Origin: Amblyornis subalaris
Taxonomy: Eukaryota > Chordata > Aves > Passeriformes > Ptilonorhynchidae
DNA length: 64,000 nt
Assembly: GCA_018881555.1 (NCBI GenBank)
Contig: JACAXG010000032.1
Coordinates: 3,174,837-3,238,836, forward strand
Direction of reading: 5' to 3'
Below are positions 33,401 through 47,304 of the stretch, piece by piece. The position numbers and the translations under genes were made by a program. Each line of letters begins with the position of its first letter. Positions within the stretch are counted from its first letter, which is position 1. The notes under the pieces are model-generated. The model was not told where the DNA came from. It worked only from the letters and a program-made list of their open reading frames with translations, and searched no databases.

Positions 33401-36347
33401 GGTATCTTATATGGCAAACTATTTCAATTTGGTACATGCTGAAAATTTCTGTTAAGATTAAGATAAGGATAAGAAAGTCACAAATGCATTATCCAACTAA
33501 TTCAGATCCTAAAATGGAATTTTAGAGTTGAATTTGTTGTTACATATGGAAGAATCCTTTTTTTTTTTTAAATCTTAAAATATACCATGAGGTTTAAAAA
33601 AATGATCCAAGACAGTCACACACCTACTTGATTCAATGCNTGTTTCCAGCACACTTGTTGGTATAGAGGTGTGTGAGTTAAAGCAAGAAAGAGCTCGAAA
33701 GAGCATGTGTATGTGTATGCTTTTATCTAAGCAGGGACATAAATTTCAACCACAAAAATGGGATCATAAGAAGTTTAAGTTGAACAACAGAAAACAAAAT
33801 GGGCCTCTAAGATTTTATTACCATCTTCTCTTTTAAAAAAAGAATATCTTTTAAATTGTAATCTACAAAGCAAATGGAGTATATATATTTAGAGCTGCAT
33901 CTGTTTCAGAAACATGAAACAGCCCTTCAGTTCAGGTTGGGAGGCAGAGAACGGGTGGTTTCCAACCAAATGAGTTACTAGCTACATTTCGTTTCCTGAA
34001 CGTGCACTGGCTGCTCTGTTCTGTGGACTGTTACCAGCTTCAGCATTTTTTAAATATTTCCCATTACCCTTTATTTGATATTTTATGCTTCCCCTCATAA
34101 ACCCTTGAAGCAGATTAATTGTGCCTGTGATGTTTGTTTGTAAGTACAGCTGCTCTTCCTTCCAGTTTGTTTTATAATTGTGATGTCTCAAAGATATCCT
34201 CATAAAACTGACGGGTGGATCTGCAAACAACCAGAGTTTTATCAGGAAGGAAATCCAGATTAAAGTTATTGGAGAAAACATTTGAGTAATGCTCAATGTT
34301 ACCAAAAAAAATTACAAAAGAAAATTTTTAAAAATCCATCACTTCTACATGTTTATTATATGCAGTTTATTTTGTTCAATATATACAAAGATACAGTTCT
34401 GGTACAGTAGGATGTCTTAGAACAAATAATAAATCCAAACTCAATAGACTAAGAGTAATACTAATTGGTTCAGGGGCTGTCATGCTGTACCTCCAACAAG
34501 TGCTACATTTCAGGATTCTTTTGTTTATTAGTTGGAAAGGATGGGTGAAGTTTCAGACCAAAGCAATTGCTAACTATAAAACCAGATCAAATAAAGGCTT
34601 CAGTTTGAAAGAGCACCTTTAAAGTCCATTTGTGAGATACACTGTTCAGCTGTTAAATGTCTTGTAAGTTTTCCAAGAACTTTAGTGAGCTTTCTTCATA
34701 AAATCTATATTATTTTCATTGAAGATTAATGATAGGCTTATTAAAAAATAAAAAACTTGGAGAGGCTTTCTGTGATTATGAGCAAGGGTCATCACACTAC
34801 ATTACTTTGGAATGTTTTTATAAGCTTTGTCAGTAGAAGTACACTTTAAAAAAATCTATAGACCAACTTTTTCAAGTCTGTTTTTCATTTTTACAGGATA
34901 TAATTCGTTTTTTCTCTTCCATTTACGAGTACATGAACAATACCAGAATACCACTCTCAGTTCCATCCATGGAGTATCATTGGATCTAATTTCGTTATCA
35001 CTTGTAACTGAGCAACCATGGTCAAATTAACAGGGCAAGGTATAACCCAGGAAGGATTGTGCCTGTAGACTGGCACGGGTCTGCACATTGCAAATGAAGA
35101 CAGAACATGTACAGAGGGATAACAGCCCCTGATCTTCCATTTTGTCTTACCCAAAGCAGGATGAAGGGTGCAGAGTCCCACATGGCTACCAGAGAGGATT
35201 TGTGTTTCAGAATGGAAGACCCGCATAAAATGAACAAAGAACCTTTTGGGGCTACTGCAGCCAGTAAAGATTGTCACAGGAAGCAACTGATGTGCACCAG
35301 GGAAAGCACAGTGCTGCCTGCCCCTCGCCAGGCCATCAGGATACAGGGCTTTCTGCTTTCTGTTCCTGCAGAATAAGAAGTGGTATCCACTACTGTCATG
35401 TGGCAGAGCCAAAACAAACAAACAGAAGTGCCCAGAATGAGTGGCTGGTTAGCCTGACTTCTCCTTGTCCCTTCGTCTGTGATGGAGAGGAGTACTCTGC
35501 CTTTTACAGGGTCTACCACTGCTGAATCTGTCAGTTTATATGGACTCAGGTATCTGAAAGTGATTTAGGTAAAAGTATAAGCCAAGTTATTCACAATGCT
35601 CAATTTGAGATACTCCAAAAGCAGCTGAAAGCCAAGAAAGTCAGCTCCTGTAAGATGCAGTGGCCTGGGTTCATGCCACACTAGGGCAGCACCATCATGG
35701 ACGGGATTGGGTTTGCCTTCGCCTATCCATCAGTACAGACAGGAATCTGCAGAACGTGGTTCAGGTCTGACAGAGTAATTATATGCAGGAGGATACTGAA
35801 TTACTCCTGGTGGTGCCTATTTCTCTGATAATTAGAGAGAACAAACTGGCTTTGATCCTAACTCAGGCATCTTAATTGAATTACCTGAATCCAAGCCTCT
35901 GTGTTTAAATATTTTTCTTCAAACTTATGTAACTTAAGTAACCACCTGTAATGGTATGCATACTTTTAAACAACTTCTTGAAGTGCAGAGTCATCAGTCA
36001 TTACTACAGAGCACAATATTTGACAGAGAGAAAGAATATAATTTAAAATAAAGACTTCTATCACTTCAACCTGAAGGAAAATTAAGACTGAAATGGTAGA
36101 AGTGCACTGGATCATTTGCNGAAATTCCTATAAGCAATGGTGTCAGCACCTTCTGTTGCTAAGTATCTGAACTTGAAATCAAGGTATAAGTATAAGCAAC
36201 CTAAAGACTTTTTTGAAAAAAAAGAAAAGAAAATGCAGCAGTGTTGGAATTTGTTCCCTTCCTGAGAAAACTCTGTAGTCATTGGGATGTCACGGCAAAC
36301 AGTCTTTCCCAGTTTGACAATATTAAGGAGAGGAAAGGTGTTAAATA
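30431..36347. other. Unique-looking non-coding sequence
   Basis: About 5.9 kb without a supported gene. A poly-T run of 12 lies at 33,558-33,569. A 154-codon minus-strand frame at 34,957-35,421 begins on TTG and shows no domain. It overlaps several shorter frames on both strands, which points to a locally stop-poor, somewhat GC-richer patch, not to a gene. Confidence 0.6.
33558..33569. repeat. Poly-T run (12)
   Basis: Twelve consecutive T residues. It is either simple sequence or the A-tail of an old minus-strand retroposon that is no longer recognisable. Confidence 0.8.
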
Positions 36348-36455
36348 TCATAGAATAATAGAATATTCTCAGTTGGAAGAGACCCACAAGGACTACTGAA
36401 GTCCAGCTCCTAGCCCTATACAGGATAATCCCAAGAATCACACCATGTGCCTAGG
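36348..36455 (-). mobile_element. CR1 LINE 3' tail (antisense, ~105 bp)
   Basis: The sequence TCATAGAATAATAGAATATT CTCAGTTGGAAGAGACCCAC AAGGACTACTGAAGTCCAGC TCCTAGCCCTATACAGGATA, ending ATCCCAAGAATCACACCATG, matches the antisense end of a distinct CR1 subfamily (AATATCCTGAGTTGGAAGGGACCCACAAGG type). Only the 3' UTR is present. Confidence 0.85.
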
Positions 36456-37889
36456 TATTTAAAAGAGGAAAACTGAAGATGTAAATTGTGGTTCTATAAA
36501 ACCTACATTGTTTTAGAGGATGTAAAACTTTTGTTAGCTTAATAATTAACAAAAACTTATCTATTAAATTAAAATTCCTAAATATACCACCCAACGTTAT
36601 GCCTACCTTTATTCTAGGATCTCTCTCCCCCAGTGTGATGAACTGTCTGTGCTTCTCATCCTTTACCTTTCCCTATCCACCTTGCCTCTCTTCCTCACCA
36701 CATACCTGAATTTCCCCTTTCTGCCCCAGCCAGGCCATTTATATGAGTGGTCCCTTGTTCCTCCTCTCCTCCAAACCAACCACTCTGTGATGCTCAGCTC
36801 CATCTGACCCAGGACGCTGTGTACCCATTTCCTGGCCCATGAAAAATACACAGTGGAAGATGGAAATAAAATAATCTCCATTTTACAACTGGTTCTTCAG
36901 TCTCTTCCTACATTCCATAGTTGTTAAGTACTTCGCAGCAAAGACAGCAAGGAACAACTTTTAAAATGTCTGATTTCTGCCTGGCTTTCACATGAAATAA
37001 GTAACATTCTGTTTATTCACATGAAGGAAATTCCTTGGAATTTTTTAATTCATCAGGTACAGCATTTATACATCAGCATATGAGCGATGCAAGCATAAAA
37101 ATTACATCAGCTAGAGCAGCAACAGCTTATGAATGTTAAACTTAAATTCACATACAGTAATTTACATACCAGGACTAGAAATAAGGCTCAAATTTCTTGC
37201 CTTTTATGAAGCACGGCTCAAACAATTGACAAATCTTATTCTAAAAACTCTAAATGCACAAGAATCAAGAATGCCACAATTACTGGGCATGTGCCTGCCA
37301 CCAGAGTGGGATTGTTTGAACCATCACCATGGCAGGTGATCCCTGGTATAGTTTTGGCCTGGGCCAGCTAACATTCTCCAAAACTGTTCCCAATGCTTTG
37401 GGCATTATCATGCTTCAGGGATTATTGCCTGTCAGTAACTTTATCATGATGTCCTGTGCTGGAGAGCAAGAGATTTGCAGAGTGTGGATGTGAGCTGCGT
37501 CATGCAGCTGGACCTGATGATAGGAAATGGGCACCAGCCACCTTTGGTTTCCCAGTTAAAGGCAGGGCCGCAAAATACCAGAGACAGGCACAGGACTTGA
37601 TCAGATGCAGCCCTCTATACACCTGAAATATGTCACTAGGTTCACTTTCAAACATAAGATCTACACTGCTGGCCAAAACCTCAGTGTTCTGTTGCTTCCC
37701 GAACTCAAAACACCCAACAAAAACTAGGATAAACCTCACCCTTTGGCTAATCTTCTGATTACCCCTTAGTAATTATGCCACACAGTTTTGCATCAGCATG
37801 GCTGTTGCTATGACAGTTCATAGTTCATGCACATCTCCTAACACTTACATGCTGACATTCCATGATGTTCAGTCTGCAGGAGTTTTTAC
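36456..37889. other. Non-coding sequence
   Basis: No gene is supported. 36,600-36,760 is pyrimidine-rich. AATAATCTCCATTTTACAAC near 36,870-36,890 loosely resembles the 3' part of MIR SINEs (CCCATTTTACAGATG), but too little is conserved to call it. Confidence 0.55.
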
Positions 37890-38247
37890 CATCTCCATCA
37901 CTACTGAGTCAGGACAAAACTTCCAACAAGTCCCTGTAGTAGGTAATTGTACAGTTCTTTGCAAAAGGTGTTGGGGTCCTATACCTTTGCAGCCACCTTC
38001 ATGGTCTTCTCTTTGGCGACACTAATTCCTGCAAAAGTGCCAGAAGCCTGTGGTCATCCTGCCAATTTAATCATGGTGGTGGTGGACTCTGAAGCTGAAA
38101 GGCACCAACCTATGATTAACCCTGGTCACATAGTGCAGCTATCATTTTGAGTTACTACCAACCTAAGCCAGATTTGAACCGCTGACCAAGAAGTGAAAGG
38201 CTTTGTATCCTATTACCAATATCCTAAATCATCCAGCCTCCCCTGCA
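37890..38247 (-). mobile_element. tRNA-derived SINE-like element (minus strand)
   Basis: Read on the minus strand, 38,247 down to about 38,158 looks like a tRNA-related head. It has an A-box-like TGGATGATTTAGG (38,223-38,235) and, about 43 bases on, a B-box-like GGTTCAAATCT (38,170-38,180). They are placed as in Pol III type 2 promoters. No clean cloverleaf forms, so this is not a functional tRNA gene. The downstream ~270 bases could be the SINE body; its extent is a guess, as I cannot name the family or see a clear tail. A MIR/CORE-type or other ancient amniote SINE is the likeliest class. Confidence 0.45.
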
Positions 38248-41200
38248 ACTATATTTTTTGGATTATTATGTAGGAACAATAATAGAATACCCCATAAACA
38301 GGTTCTTTAGATATTCAAACATGTCAGGTTGTACTTTCTACATTTTCAGATAATTGTGGAGTAAATATTTGTTAAATGAAGTATTTTACATCTGTCTTGG
38401 ACCAAAGCGATCTTTCTGTCAGTAATACCACAGAACACTTGTAAAAGTATGCCGGCCATTACAGAGTTATGCACTCTTGGCAAATACAGTCTTTGAACTC
38501 ATGTTACTGTGCTGCCAATAAAAAACATGTTCTTTTTTATCAACTGGATGTCTTTCAATTATACAATCATTGTCTGACAGAAAAGCAGTTGAAATAGATT
38601 TTTAAAAATCCCTTTTTTTTAATTTCACACCAGTTGGCAAAAGGTTAATGTTTGTTTGCCTAACTCTCAAAGAGACATTTTGTGTAGTTCAGCAGTACAG
38701 AGAAAATACCGTATAAAGATCAAAAGGAAAAAAAGCATGCACACTTTCCTATGAAAGACAACACATGGTCCTTGCAGAAGGAAATGCTGCATTTCTTTCC
38801 CATACATCAGAGCTAGTCCTTCACCTCATCACGATGTTCATCTGCAGTCAAAGCAAGTTGTGCTGGAGCTGGAAGCTGGGCTGAACGATGTTTTCATAAC
38901 CCTTTTTAATCCTATAGAGCACCAAAAGCAACCGGTTACCGAAAGTAGCCCTGGTGTGTTAGAATAAAATAGCTGGTTCAATCTAGACTGTCATTACACA
39001 GACATTCATATATGCAGCCTAATGCAGACTACACTTAAAATTGCTAAATTATCTTTCCTATCACTGTAACCACTGAAACTCAGTGAAATTACTTTTCAAG
39101 GAGATAATAGCACTCAAAACACCTACCACCACCTAGTCAGAACTGCACATGACAGCATGGATGCACTTTGTGATCCAACATGCTACCTCACTTTATTGAT
39201 TCCAACACAACCTCCCACATACTCAATATGTGCACAAACTTTACTTCATCCATAGGTTTACAATTGACAAAATACTAAAGATGTGCCAAGGTGTCCCCAT
39301 CTCTGAAACACGTGCAGTTCCATCTTTTTCCACAAGCAATGCTACTCTTTTCGCACTTTGTAAGTTAGTTTAACCCTCCTACGAAGGAAGGACGCACTTT
39401 TGATTGTCACCCATGTAATCACCCTCTCTGTCTACTGTTCCTTCTGTGTGCAATTGCACGAGTATTTGCCTGACTGATGTGATTGCACTGATGTGTGTGT
39501 CCTCTTGTCTCCTTTGCACCCTCCTCTATGCAGCTCCTGTAATTATCTTTTTCAATGATCCAATTAGTGGAAGGTCTGAAGACACCCCAGGTCCTGCTGC
39601 AAACTGAGTCCATTTGTGTTAGATGGATTTGTTAGTTAAATCAGACATTTTCCCCTTTCCAGCTTTGTTGTTGGATAGGACGTGTATTGGTAATTACCCG
39701 TGTGTTGTCTATTTTTAATTTTATCTTTGAGCTTCTATGAGCTGTTTCCCTGTCAGTGTATACAGCGGGCTCCCAGCACAGCAAACACTCATTCCAAAGT
39801 ACCAACCAGCTCTCACACGTTCCTGATGAAGAGGGAGGAAAGGAAAGCTTTGCTGATGGGCTGCTCTATCCTCTTGTTGACCTCTCCCAGCAAGAATTAC
39901 TCAGGGATGCTGCAGTCTTCTGTCTCCTGGGAAGATTATGCTGTTTCAGAGGTAGTGAATGTAGAAAGAAAGAGGAAGGAAAGTCTCCAGAAACCCAAAC
40001 CAGCCCCTTCTCTTCCTGCCTCTTCTGTGATACATGGGAAAACTATACTTCTTTGATCATCCCACTATCTTCTGTTTATGTAATCATTCCCTAGANAAAG
40101 GAATGGTTGCTGGATCCACCTAAAAGTGTGGGAGAGGAACATACCATAGCTGAACCAGAGGTAAGTCTGTAGGAAGGATGGCTAAATGGAGTAGGTTGAA
40201 TATAACTGGAATTTTTAAAAGACATCTAAGTTAGGAGACTGCATGATGAAAACTGTTCCACACAAACGTTTGGATTCACTGGGGCTGAAGCATATATCTT
40301 TTATGTCTTTACAGTTGTCTCTAGACAACTGTGATATCAAATTTTCTAATCATTTTGAATGTTTTTGTAGTTTTAACTCAGGATTTAAAAACCTCTGGAC
40401 CCAGGTAGCTCTGTATGAGAGAGGGATTTGAAGGTGTCACAAGCATGTGACAAATAACAAACCACAGTTCTACCAATAAATCCACAGCCATAAAGGGCCC
40501 AGCTCCAAACTTGTCCTCATTCTTATAACCTCTTCGTAACCAAAAGACTCTTCCATCCTCACAATATACCTGTCAAGAATCACCAGAGATCCTACGTTTC
40601 TTTTTTCTTGCACGGCATTTGCTGTGAGGCAGCTCCTTGATAACACACCCTCCCTTCTGCACAGTGCTGTGGTCCAAAGGGGTGCGGTGGTCACCTCAGT
40701 GATCAGACAGAGCAATTAATTCAGGATTAGGCATGTTCCTTCTACAGTAACAGCCAAAAGCTCAAGCACACTGTGAAAAAGAGGAAAAGTATCAAATGTC
40801 TTCCATAGGCACTTTCCATACTTTACTGATTAGATATGAGATGCCCTGATGATGGAAAGAGGAAAGATACAAATGCAAAGCATAATCCTGCCAGGTGCTG
40901 AAAGATGTTGGGCATCCAGGGAGGTTTCATAGCTAATGATAACCATGGACCTTCTGCATCCGTCAAGACAGATTAACTTCCTATGAAATGTGCTTAATCT
41001 GTGTCTGTATAACTTGTGAGCACGTGGCCTTCAGGTTCCAGAGGAACAGAATCTCTTCAAGAAACTGTCTTTTCAATAGAAATGCTACTTCAAGTTTTTT
41101 ATTTCCAGCATTTTGAATTGTGACTTGGCCTGAATAAATTTAACGGTAATGAGATATACAACGTGTGGAATGGGATTTCTTCTCCCTCTAAGATTGAAAA

Positions 41201-43185
41201 AGTTTATTATAATCTGGTTTGCAAAGTCAAACCTCAAAGGCAAAATATGCTAATTTTAGAATGAAAAATTAATTATGCATAACAATTCAGGTGAATTTGT
41301 TCATGCATTTTACCAATAAAAACAAAGGAGAACAAAAGTCAAGTAAATGGATATTTTTTAACATTGATATACTTCTGGCTGTTCACCAACTTTAATAATC
41401 TAAGCCCTGTTTAAATTAAAATATCATATCGGTTTGTAATAAAAATCTTACATGAGTTTCAAATTCACAATACGTGTTAAGTCTAAAAAAATCATCATCT
41501 ATCATTGTACTATTTCAGCAGTGGCAGCTGGGTGTTTTTAAAAGGTTCCTAGGAACAGAGATCTCAGTTTAAATGTAATATTATGTTATATTACTCACAC
41601 TTGAACTGACCTTCATAAATATCAAATCCTTACAATTATAAGTCCTGACATTTAATACTTTCCTGCAGACTAAGCGGGACCATGTTACATTATAAGGTCA
41701 CTTGTCATTTGCAGCTCTTAGAGAAACTTATCATTTTAATGAAGACACTAACTCAGACACAAACAGTAATGAAATTGTGGACAAACATTCTTCTGATTGG
41801 CTCAAGTGAACNTATTCTCACTGCACCATGCAGCACTGAAAGACTTTAAAAATGCCTTGCTAGCTCCCNGCCCATCTGTATTAAAAGCAGCATATGCTTT
41901 GCATTGTTACCGTAGGAAATGGCTTCTTGAGTGGTCCTGGTGTCCACTGAAGGGTTAACCCTTCCTGCTCTCCCAGGATGCAACCAACACGCTTTCCCAA
42001 AGGGCTGCTCTTCTCTGAGCGGTAAGGAAGGCAGCTGCTCTTGCTCACTTAACCATTCAGCAAGAAACTGGGCAAAATATCAGACTGATCCAGGAACGAG
42101 TTGTACCCATAAGCCTAAATTCTGCCACTTCGGGGGCTTTCCTGAGCCACCCACACCCTAGGCTCCCTCTAGAGTGAATGGCAGGTCAGAGGCATCTCTG
42201 GGCAGCAATTCGACTAGGTAAGAGTGGAAAACCTCGACTGAAGGACTGGAAATTCTAGCAAAAGCAAAGGCAAAACATGGTTAATTTGAATGTATTCAGT
42301 TTCATCTTGCTTTGACTCCAGACCTGTTGCAGTGCTTAGAATATTCAGGTCCAGGTGACAACAGAACAGTAGAAGAAAGAGGGAATGTTTTTTTCTTGTC
42401 TCGAGTTCCTGCAGATCTTTCTCATGTGAGCTCACGACCAGGTTTCTGATCCTGTATTTGCTTTTGCTTTTGGGCTTTTTAGGGAGAAAATAGTGCAATA
42501 GACAGAACAATTAAGTGTGTTAAGTTATAGGCAATAAAGAATATGGTAAAACCACAAGTAGAAATAACCATCACACTAGAATTAAAAATGTCATGCCAGA
42601 TTGCCTCTTAAGGTGCCCTTTCACAGCAGATATAATAACTTTTGTGAAACTTTCTACTATTCACCTTTTATTTATTTTTAGAGATCAACTTTCAAACAAA
42701 ATTAACTTTCACTCAGCAAAATGTCCACCCAAAAAACCAATATACAGCTAATAAATAAATGTATGGTATGAGAAGAGGAAGAGAGAAATTACCTAAAGGA
42801 GGAATAAGAGAACACTATTTTTTAAACCATTTGGTTTGCTTTCCAAATTTCATCTATCACCAATAACAAAACAGAGCATAAAGATGTCAGAGATGTGTCT
42901 TCTGCATGAAAGTGGTATTATTCTTTTCACAATGATATGGCCTGTATACTAATAGAACTCCTAGATATGCTTAAATCAGTGGTAGAAAAGTTTGAATCAG
43001 TCCAGACATGAAGTCACCTCAATGGCCAGACATGATAATTCTTTCGTATAGTGATTAAAGTGGTGATCATTATCATTTGAATAATGTGGAGCACTTAGTA
43101 CAACAGATACCTTTGGGAACATCTTGGACCCATATTCTATTGATGTTGTGCACCTGAATGACTTCTTAAATAATGATGCCAGTCA

Positions 43186-43213
43186 TCCTGAGACCACTCT
43201 GAAATCAGTGGGG
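43186..43213. repeat. Ancient-repeat-like motif (TGAAATCAGTGGGG)
   Basis: CCACTCTGAAATCAGTGGGG resembles a CAAAGTCAGTGGGA / CATTGACTTCAATGGG-type string of an old sauropsid repeat. It is a weak, short match. Confidence 0.25.
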
Positions 43214-44957
43214 AGAAAGTGTCTCTAGGCAACTTCCATGCATGGAGCCAGGGCACAAACACATGCGCTGCAGTGTGACCATGCAAATTATTGTTGCTAA
43301 TCCAGACCAGCCTGACCCAGACTGATTTGTACTCTTCTAGACAATCTGAGAATTACCACAGGCAAATGAATTTTGACATGGGCAGTTTCAGCACAACCAT
43401 CTTGCTTTGGAGAATAGGAGAATGTAATAATAAAGATATTATCAAAGACGACCAGCTGGCCTAGAGGCCAAAGAGGGAAGCTTAGTATTATTGAATTTAC
43501 TATTTAATATACACAGACCTAAGAGGGCAGTTCAAAAGGGATGCCTGATAAATTTTTGCTGGAATTTTCTAACTCCTGATCAGAGAAACTCTCACTGTTC
43601 ACTATCTCAATTTAAGGGCTTTAGATAAGTAATATATACCTGACCAACAATGAAAATATAATCTATTATTAGGCCTAATGCATCTGGAAGTTGTCATCTT
43701 CTGGAACCGGGACTGAAAACCAGGAGGGGTTTCAGACATGGGATCCATTTCACAGCATCATCTAACTGCAATCCTGAAACTGCCAAGAGAAATCTCTCCT
43801 TTCAATGTTTTTTTTTATTTTCCCACTTAAAGAGATACATTTTGTGAATCTCACTCGGAGCATATTTCAGCAACTTTGGCATACACCGNGATATTTTGAA
43901 TACCACTCCTATGTATAACTTTGAAATATCACAACACTGGACACTATAATGACTTCCCTCTGTTTCTGGATCTGGTCCTGAGTATCCAACAGCAAGAAAT
44001 CAAGTAAGGAAATTTTATTACCAAATGGCATGGCTTGACCAGAAGCCCAATCAGAACAACTGACTAACCCCTTTCTCACNACCTTCTTTTCTGAGGAATA
44101 GGAGCTAATTGAGTTGATCAGGTAGAAAGTTACGCCTATGTTCCTACACTCATCTAAGCCTCCAAGGGGAACTACGTAGGAAAGGAAAAGGTGCACATTG
44201 CCTTTTCTTCAAGTGTGACATANCACTGAAGACAGGGTGCACTGACTGGGAAGGCCCTGGGAGTTCATAGTTGCAGTGTTTTCCCTCAACACTTCATTCC
44301 TGATGATGTACAAGGCATAACATAGCCCTTAGAGTGCTGTACTGTGCTGTGTTTCAGTAATGAGGAGAGACTGCATATTTCAAGTCCTGGAGGTGATTGA
44401 TACCTGTGTAAGTTATTCATGCTGCCAATAAAGCAAGCAAGTCCTGTGTCTGAAACAGTTTTCATATTAATGTGTACATGGCTACTGAGTCAGGAAACCT
44501 TATCCAGAAAGGCTGGATAAGTATTAAATTCGGAATGTTTCATATTGTACATTAAAAAAAAATTGTCATTCCAGGTGAAAAATGGTCTGATCTTCAAGAA
44601 CTCACCAGGTTCGAAATGGAGGTAACCTGTACCACGTATAGGAAGAATAACAGTGCATGGAAACAGAAGAAAAACAGGTAAATTGATGCTGCAGTGTTTA
44701 CTGCAGTATTTGTCACATCAGCCCTAAGGTTCTCATTCTCCCCTAGGAATTATAGCTCCCATAAATTTGCAAAGATCCACCAAAGCCCAACTCAGAATAA
44801 AAACAATCAAAATAGTCAAAGGAACCGAAGCAAGACACTTTAGGTTGGAAAATTACACACTATATTTTCTATTGAGATTTCCTGATAACTTTTTGTTTAA
44901 TTCCATTTCTCACATTTCTTCCACTATTATTTATATCTGAAGGCGTGAACCTTGTGC

Positions 44958-44980
44958 AAAAAAAAAAAAAAAAGAAAAAA
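44958..44980. repeat. Poly-A tract (A16 G A6)
   Basis: Sixteen A residues, one G and six more A. No recognisable retroposon body precedes it. Confidence 0.85.
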
Positions 44981-45996
44981 GCATTTCAGTGTTTATTTAA
45001 TTAAAATCAGCTGTAATTTACCATCAGTATTTATGAGTTTCTATGCCTNGGTCAGACATGAAATCTGAATTGCATTCACAGGCAGGTTGAAGAAGAAGTG
45101 ATAAATTCCTGGGAAAAAAAAGATTGAACAGAGCGACCAAAGACTGAAGAAGAAGCATGATGGTTGTGATTAAACATATAATGGTCATACAATTGGTATG
45201 ACCCTCATCAGGAATACTGGTCTTCCTTGTCTTTTTTAACCATCAGACAAGAAAGAGCAACAATGACTACGTAACCAAAACTTCAAATTCCTTCAGCTTT
45301 TGCTCCGAAAACCCTGCTATTGCTGGGTATTGCTAAGTCTGCCATTGCTAACAATCATTACATGAGGCATCAGACTCTGAAGGTGAACAAAATTTCTTTT
45401 TTTGGTGCAATCCAAAAATAAATATGAGTATAGCCTAACGACAGCTTCATAATAGTCCTACTTGCAATGAGATTGTTTGATCAAAAAAAGATTATCCAGT
45501 GTCTTACACCCTTAGGATGTCTCAAAACTATCTCCATTAACAAGACTGTTTGCCTGGAAGTCATAACCCTGAGTTATTCAAAACATCATCTGCAGGATAA
45601 CGGAATGATATTTGTTCTTAAATATAACAGTTTTTCTGGGTCATTGTGTGAAAACATACAAAATGGACTCTAAGCATGCTTAACCCTGTGTACCATACCA
45701 TCTTTTGTTTTATTTTACACCTTAAATAGTGNTACTGTGAGGTGACGTGAGATTTCACATTTCCATTCACAGCAGAGGACTCCATGAAGTGCTCCGATTT
45801 GTGACCCTTATCCTTGCCACACATCCTTTCTTAGGAGCATGATCATTTTGGACAGCCTGCTGTGCCCCACACTGGGATTTACAGTAGCACAGACTAAATA
45901 TTATCCATTTAAACTTATACCTAGAGATCCCAAGCAAGCAAGGTTGGAGATATTTCCTTCTCAGCTCCTAATACCAGAATAAACTAACATGAACTC

Positions 45997-46018
45997 AAAA
46001 AAAAAAAAATATATATGT
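45997..46018. repeat. A13 followed by TATATATG
   Basis: A 13-base A run followed by a short TA alternation. This lies directly upstream of the open frame at 46,015-46,335. Confidence 0.8.
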
Positions 46019-46335
46019 ATACACAATGCTCATCCCTCCTTTACGGGCTACACTGGTGGCAGTGTTTTCTGTTTCTAATCGCCGTGGCCTTTATGATACT
46101 GTACTTAATGAATTATGCTCCTCAGGAGGANGTCAGTGAAAGAATTAAGCTAAAAACCCCTAACAGTGTTGTTGGCCAGGAGCCAGCTCTTTCGAGGCTG
46201 TTTCTGCATGAGGTCTACCACAGCTGGAGCAAAACGACTTGCAGGTGGCTCAGTGGGCAACAGATCACACAGTACTGCTCTGTCCGCCCCTCGACAGCAA
46301 GGAGGGAGTCACCTATGCCTGCCGTTGGTGGCTGA
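46015..46335 (+). other. Unassigned open frame with one hydrophobic segment
   Basis: This is a 106-codon frame with a real ATG and one undetermined residue. Residues ~14-34 are strongly hydrophobic (WWQCFLFLIAVAFMILYLMN), giving a type II membrane-protein or signal-anchor look. The remainder is polar and basic, without a motif I recognise. There is no convincing splice donor or upstream promoter, and it starts in a TA-rich run after poly-A. At this base composition I estimate several frames of this length by chance in 64 kb, so it is listed only because of the N-terminal layout. Confidence 0.12.
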
Positions 46336-47304
46336 AAATGAGCAGGAAACGTCTGACAATCTTGATTAAGAACTCCCAAGCACTGAACTTTCCATAAGGA
46401 AAAGGCACACTCAGATCTCTGGGCTTTGACATTCCAACTTCCAATTTAAATACTGCTTGAGGTCCAGGAGAAAACGCTAATGCTTATCCTTATGATGTTA
46501 GGCAGTGGATGCCTTAATAAAGATGATGTGCATGGCCCAGTTAGCACACCAAAGCCTGGGTAATGAAGTAGGTATGCTCCATTTTCCCCTGAAGTTTCAT
46601 TCGGAGAGAATTTATAGGTTTTATTTTAAAAGTAGCTGAAACATATTAAGTAATTTTCTGGAGTGTTTTTAAACTATTAATTTCTAAATTACATGAACAG
46701 ATGCATATGCACAGTGGAAAATAGCATCAAATAGCTTGGGGAAACAGAGGAGCTCAAAGACCTGGCCAAATAAAGTTAGGTTCCACTAACAGCCCGCTTG
46801 GACAACTCCTTTCCCGTCCCTGGGGGAACCCCACCACTCGGCTGCTCAGCTTCACTTTCTTGCAGATTAATCATTTGTGGTTTTGAAAATATATAAATCT
46901 TAAAGATCTGCAGAAACGGAGGAGCAGAAGGCTTTTCCACACCTCAGTTGACAAAAACTACTGTCCATTTGCTGCAGGACTCATTTGAGGCTCCTTAGCA
47001 AAACAGAAAATCCTGATGTTGTAGCAGCCAGAGATGAAGGGCCGGAGTGACCCTCCTAAATGCAGGCTGGGAGCCAGGGGCCGGTAGGGAAAAGATCAGG
47101 GAGCTTGGGGATGGTGCTCATAACAAATACAAACCTCTTTTCATCAGTAGCCACTGTGGGTGTCACCACAGCAGCGACAGCTCTGCCTCTCCCAGGCCTC
47201 TTGTAAGGCTCCTCATAAGCAAAAGCAGACCTCAAACTTAGCACACATCAGAACTGACTGCACAACTGCAGTGGAGGACCTCAGATTTACATGTGTTCAT
47301 CAAC

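Noticed and set aside
34957..35421. 154-codon minus-strand open frame
   Set aside because: It starts on TTG, has no domain, and overlaps several frames on both strands. At this base composition a frame of about this length is expected by chance in 64 kb (my rough estimate).
36600..36900. Pyrimidine-rich stretch as a splice-acceptor tract or 3' UTR
   Set aside because: No coding frame adjoins it and no consistent splice site is seen.
38158..38247. Possible functional tRNA gene on the minus strand
   Set aside because: A- and B-box-like words are present, but I cannot form a clean acceptor stem or anticodon arm; a tRNA-derived SINE fits better.
39700..40094. Two overlapping 112-118 codon + strand frames
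   Set aside because: The frames overlap in different registers without a domain, which is typical of chance.
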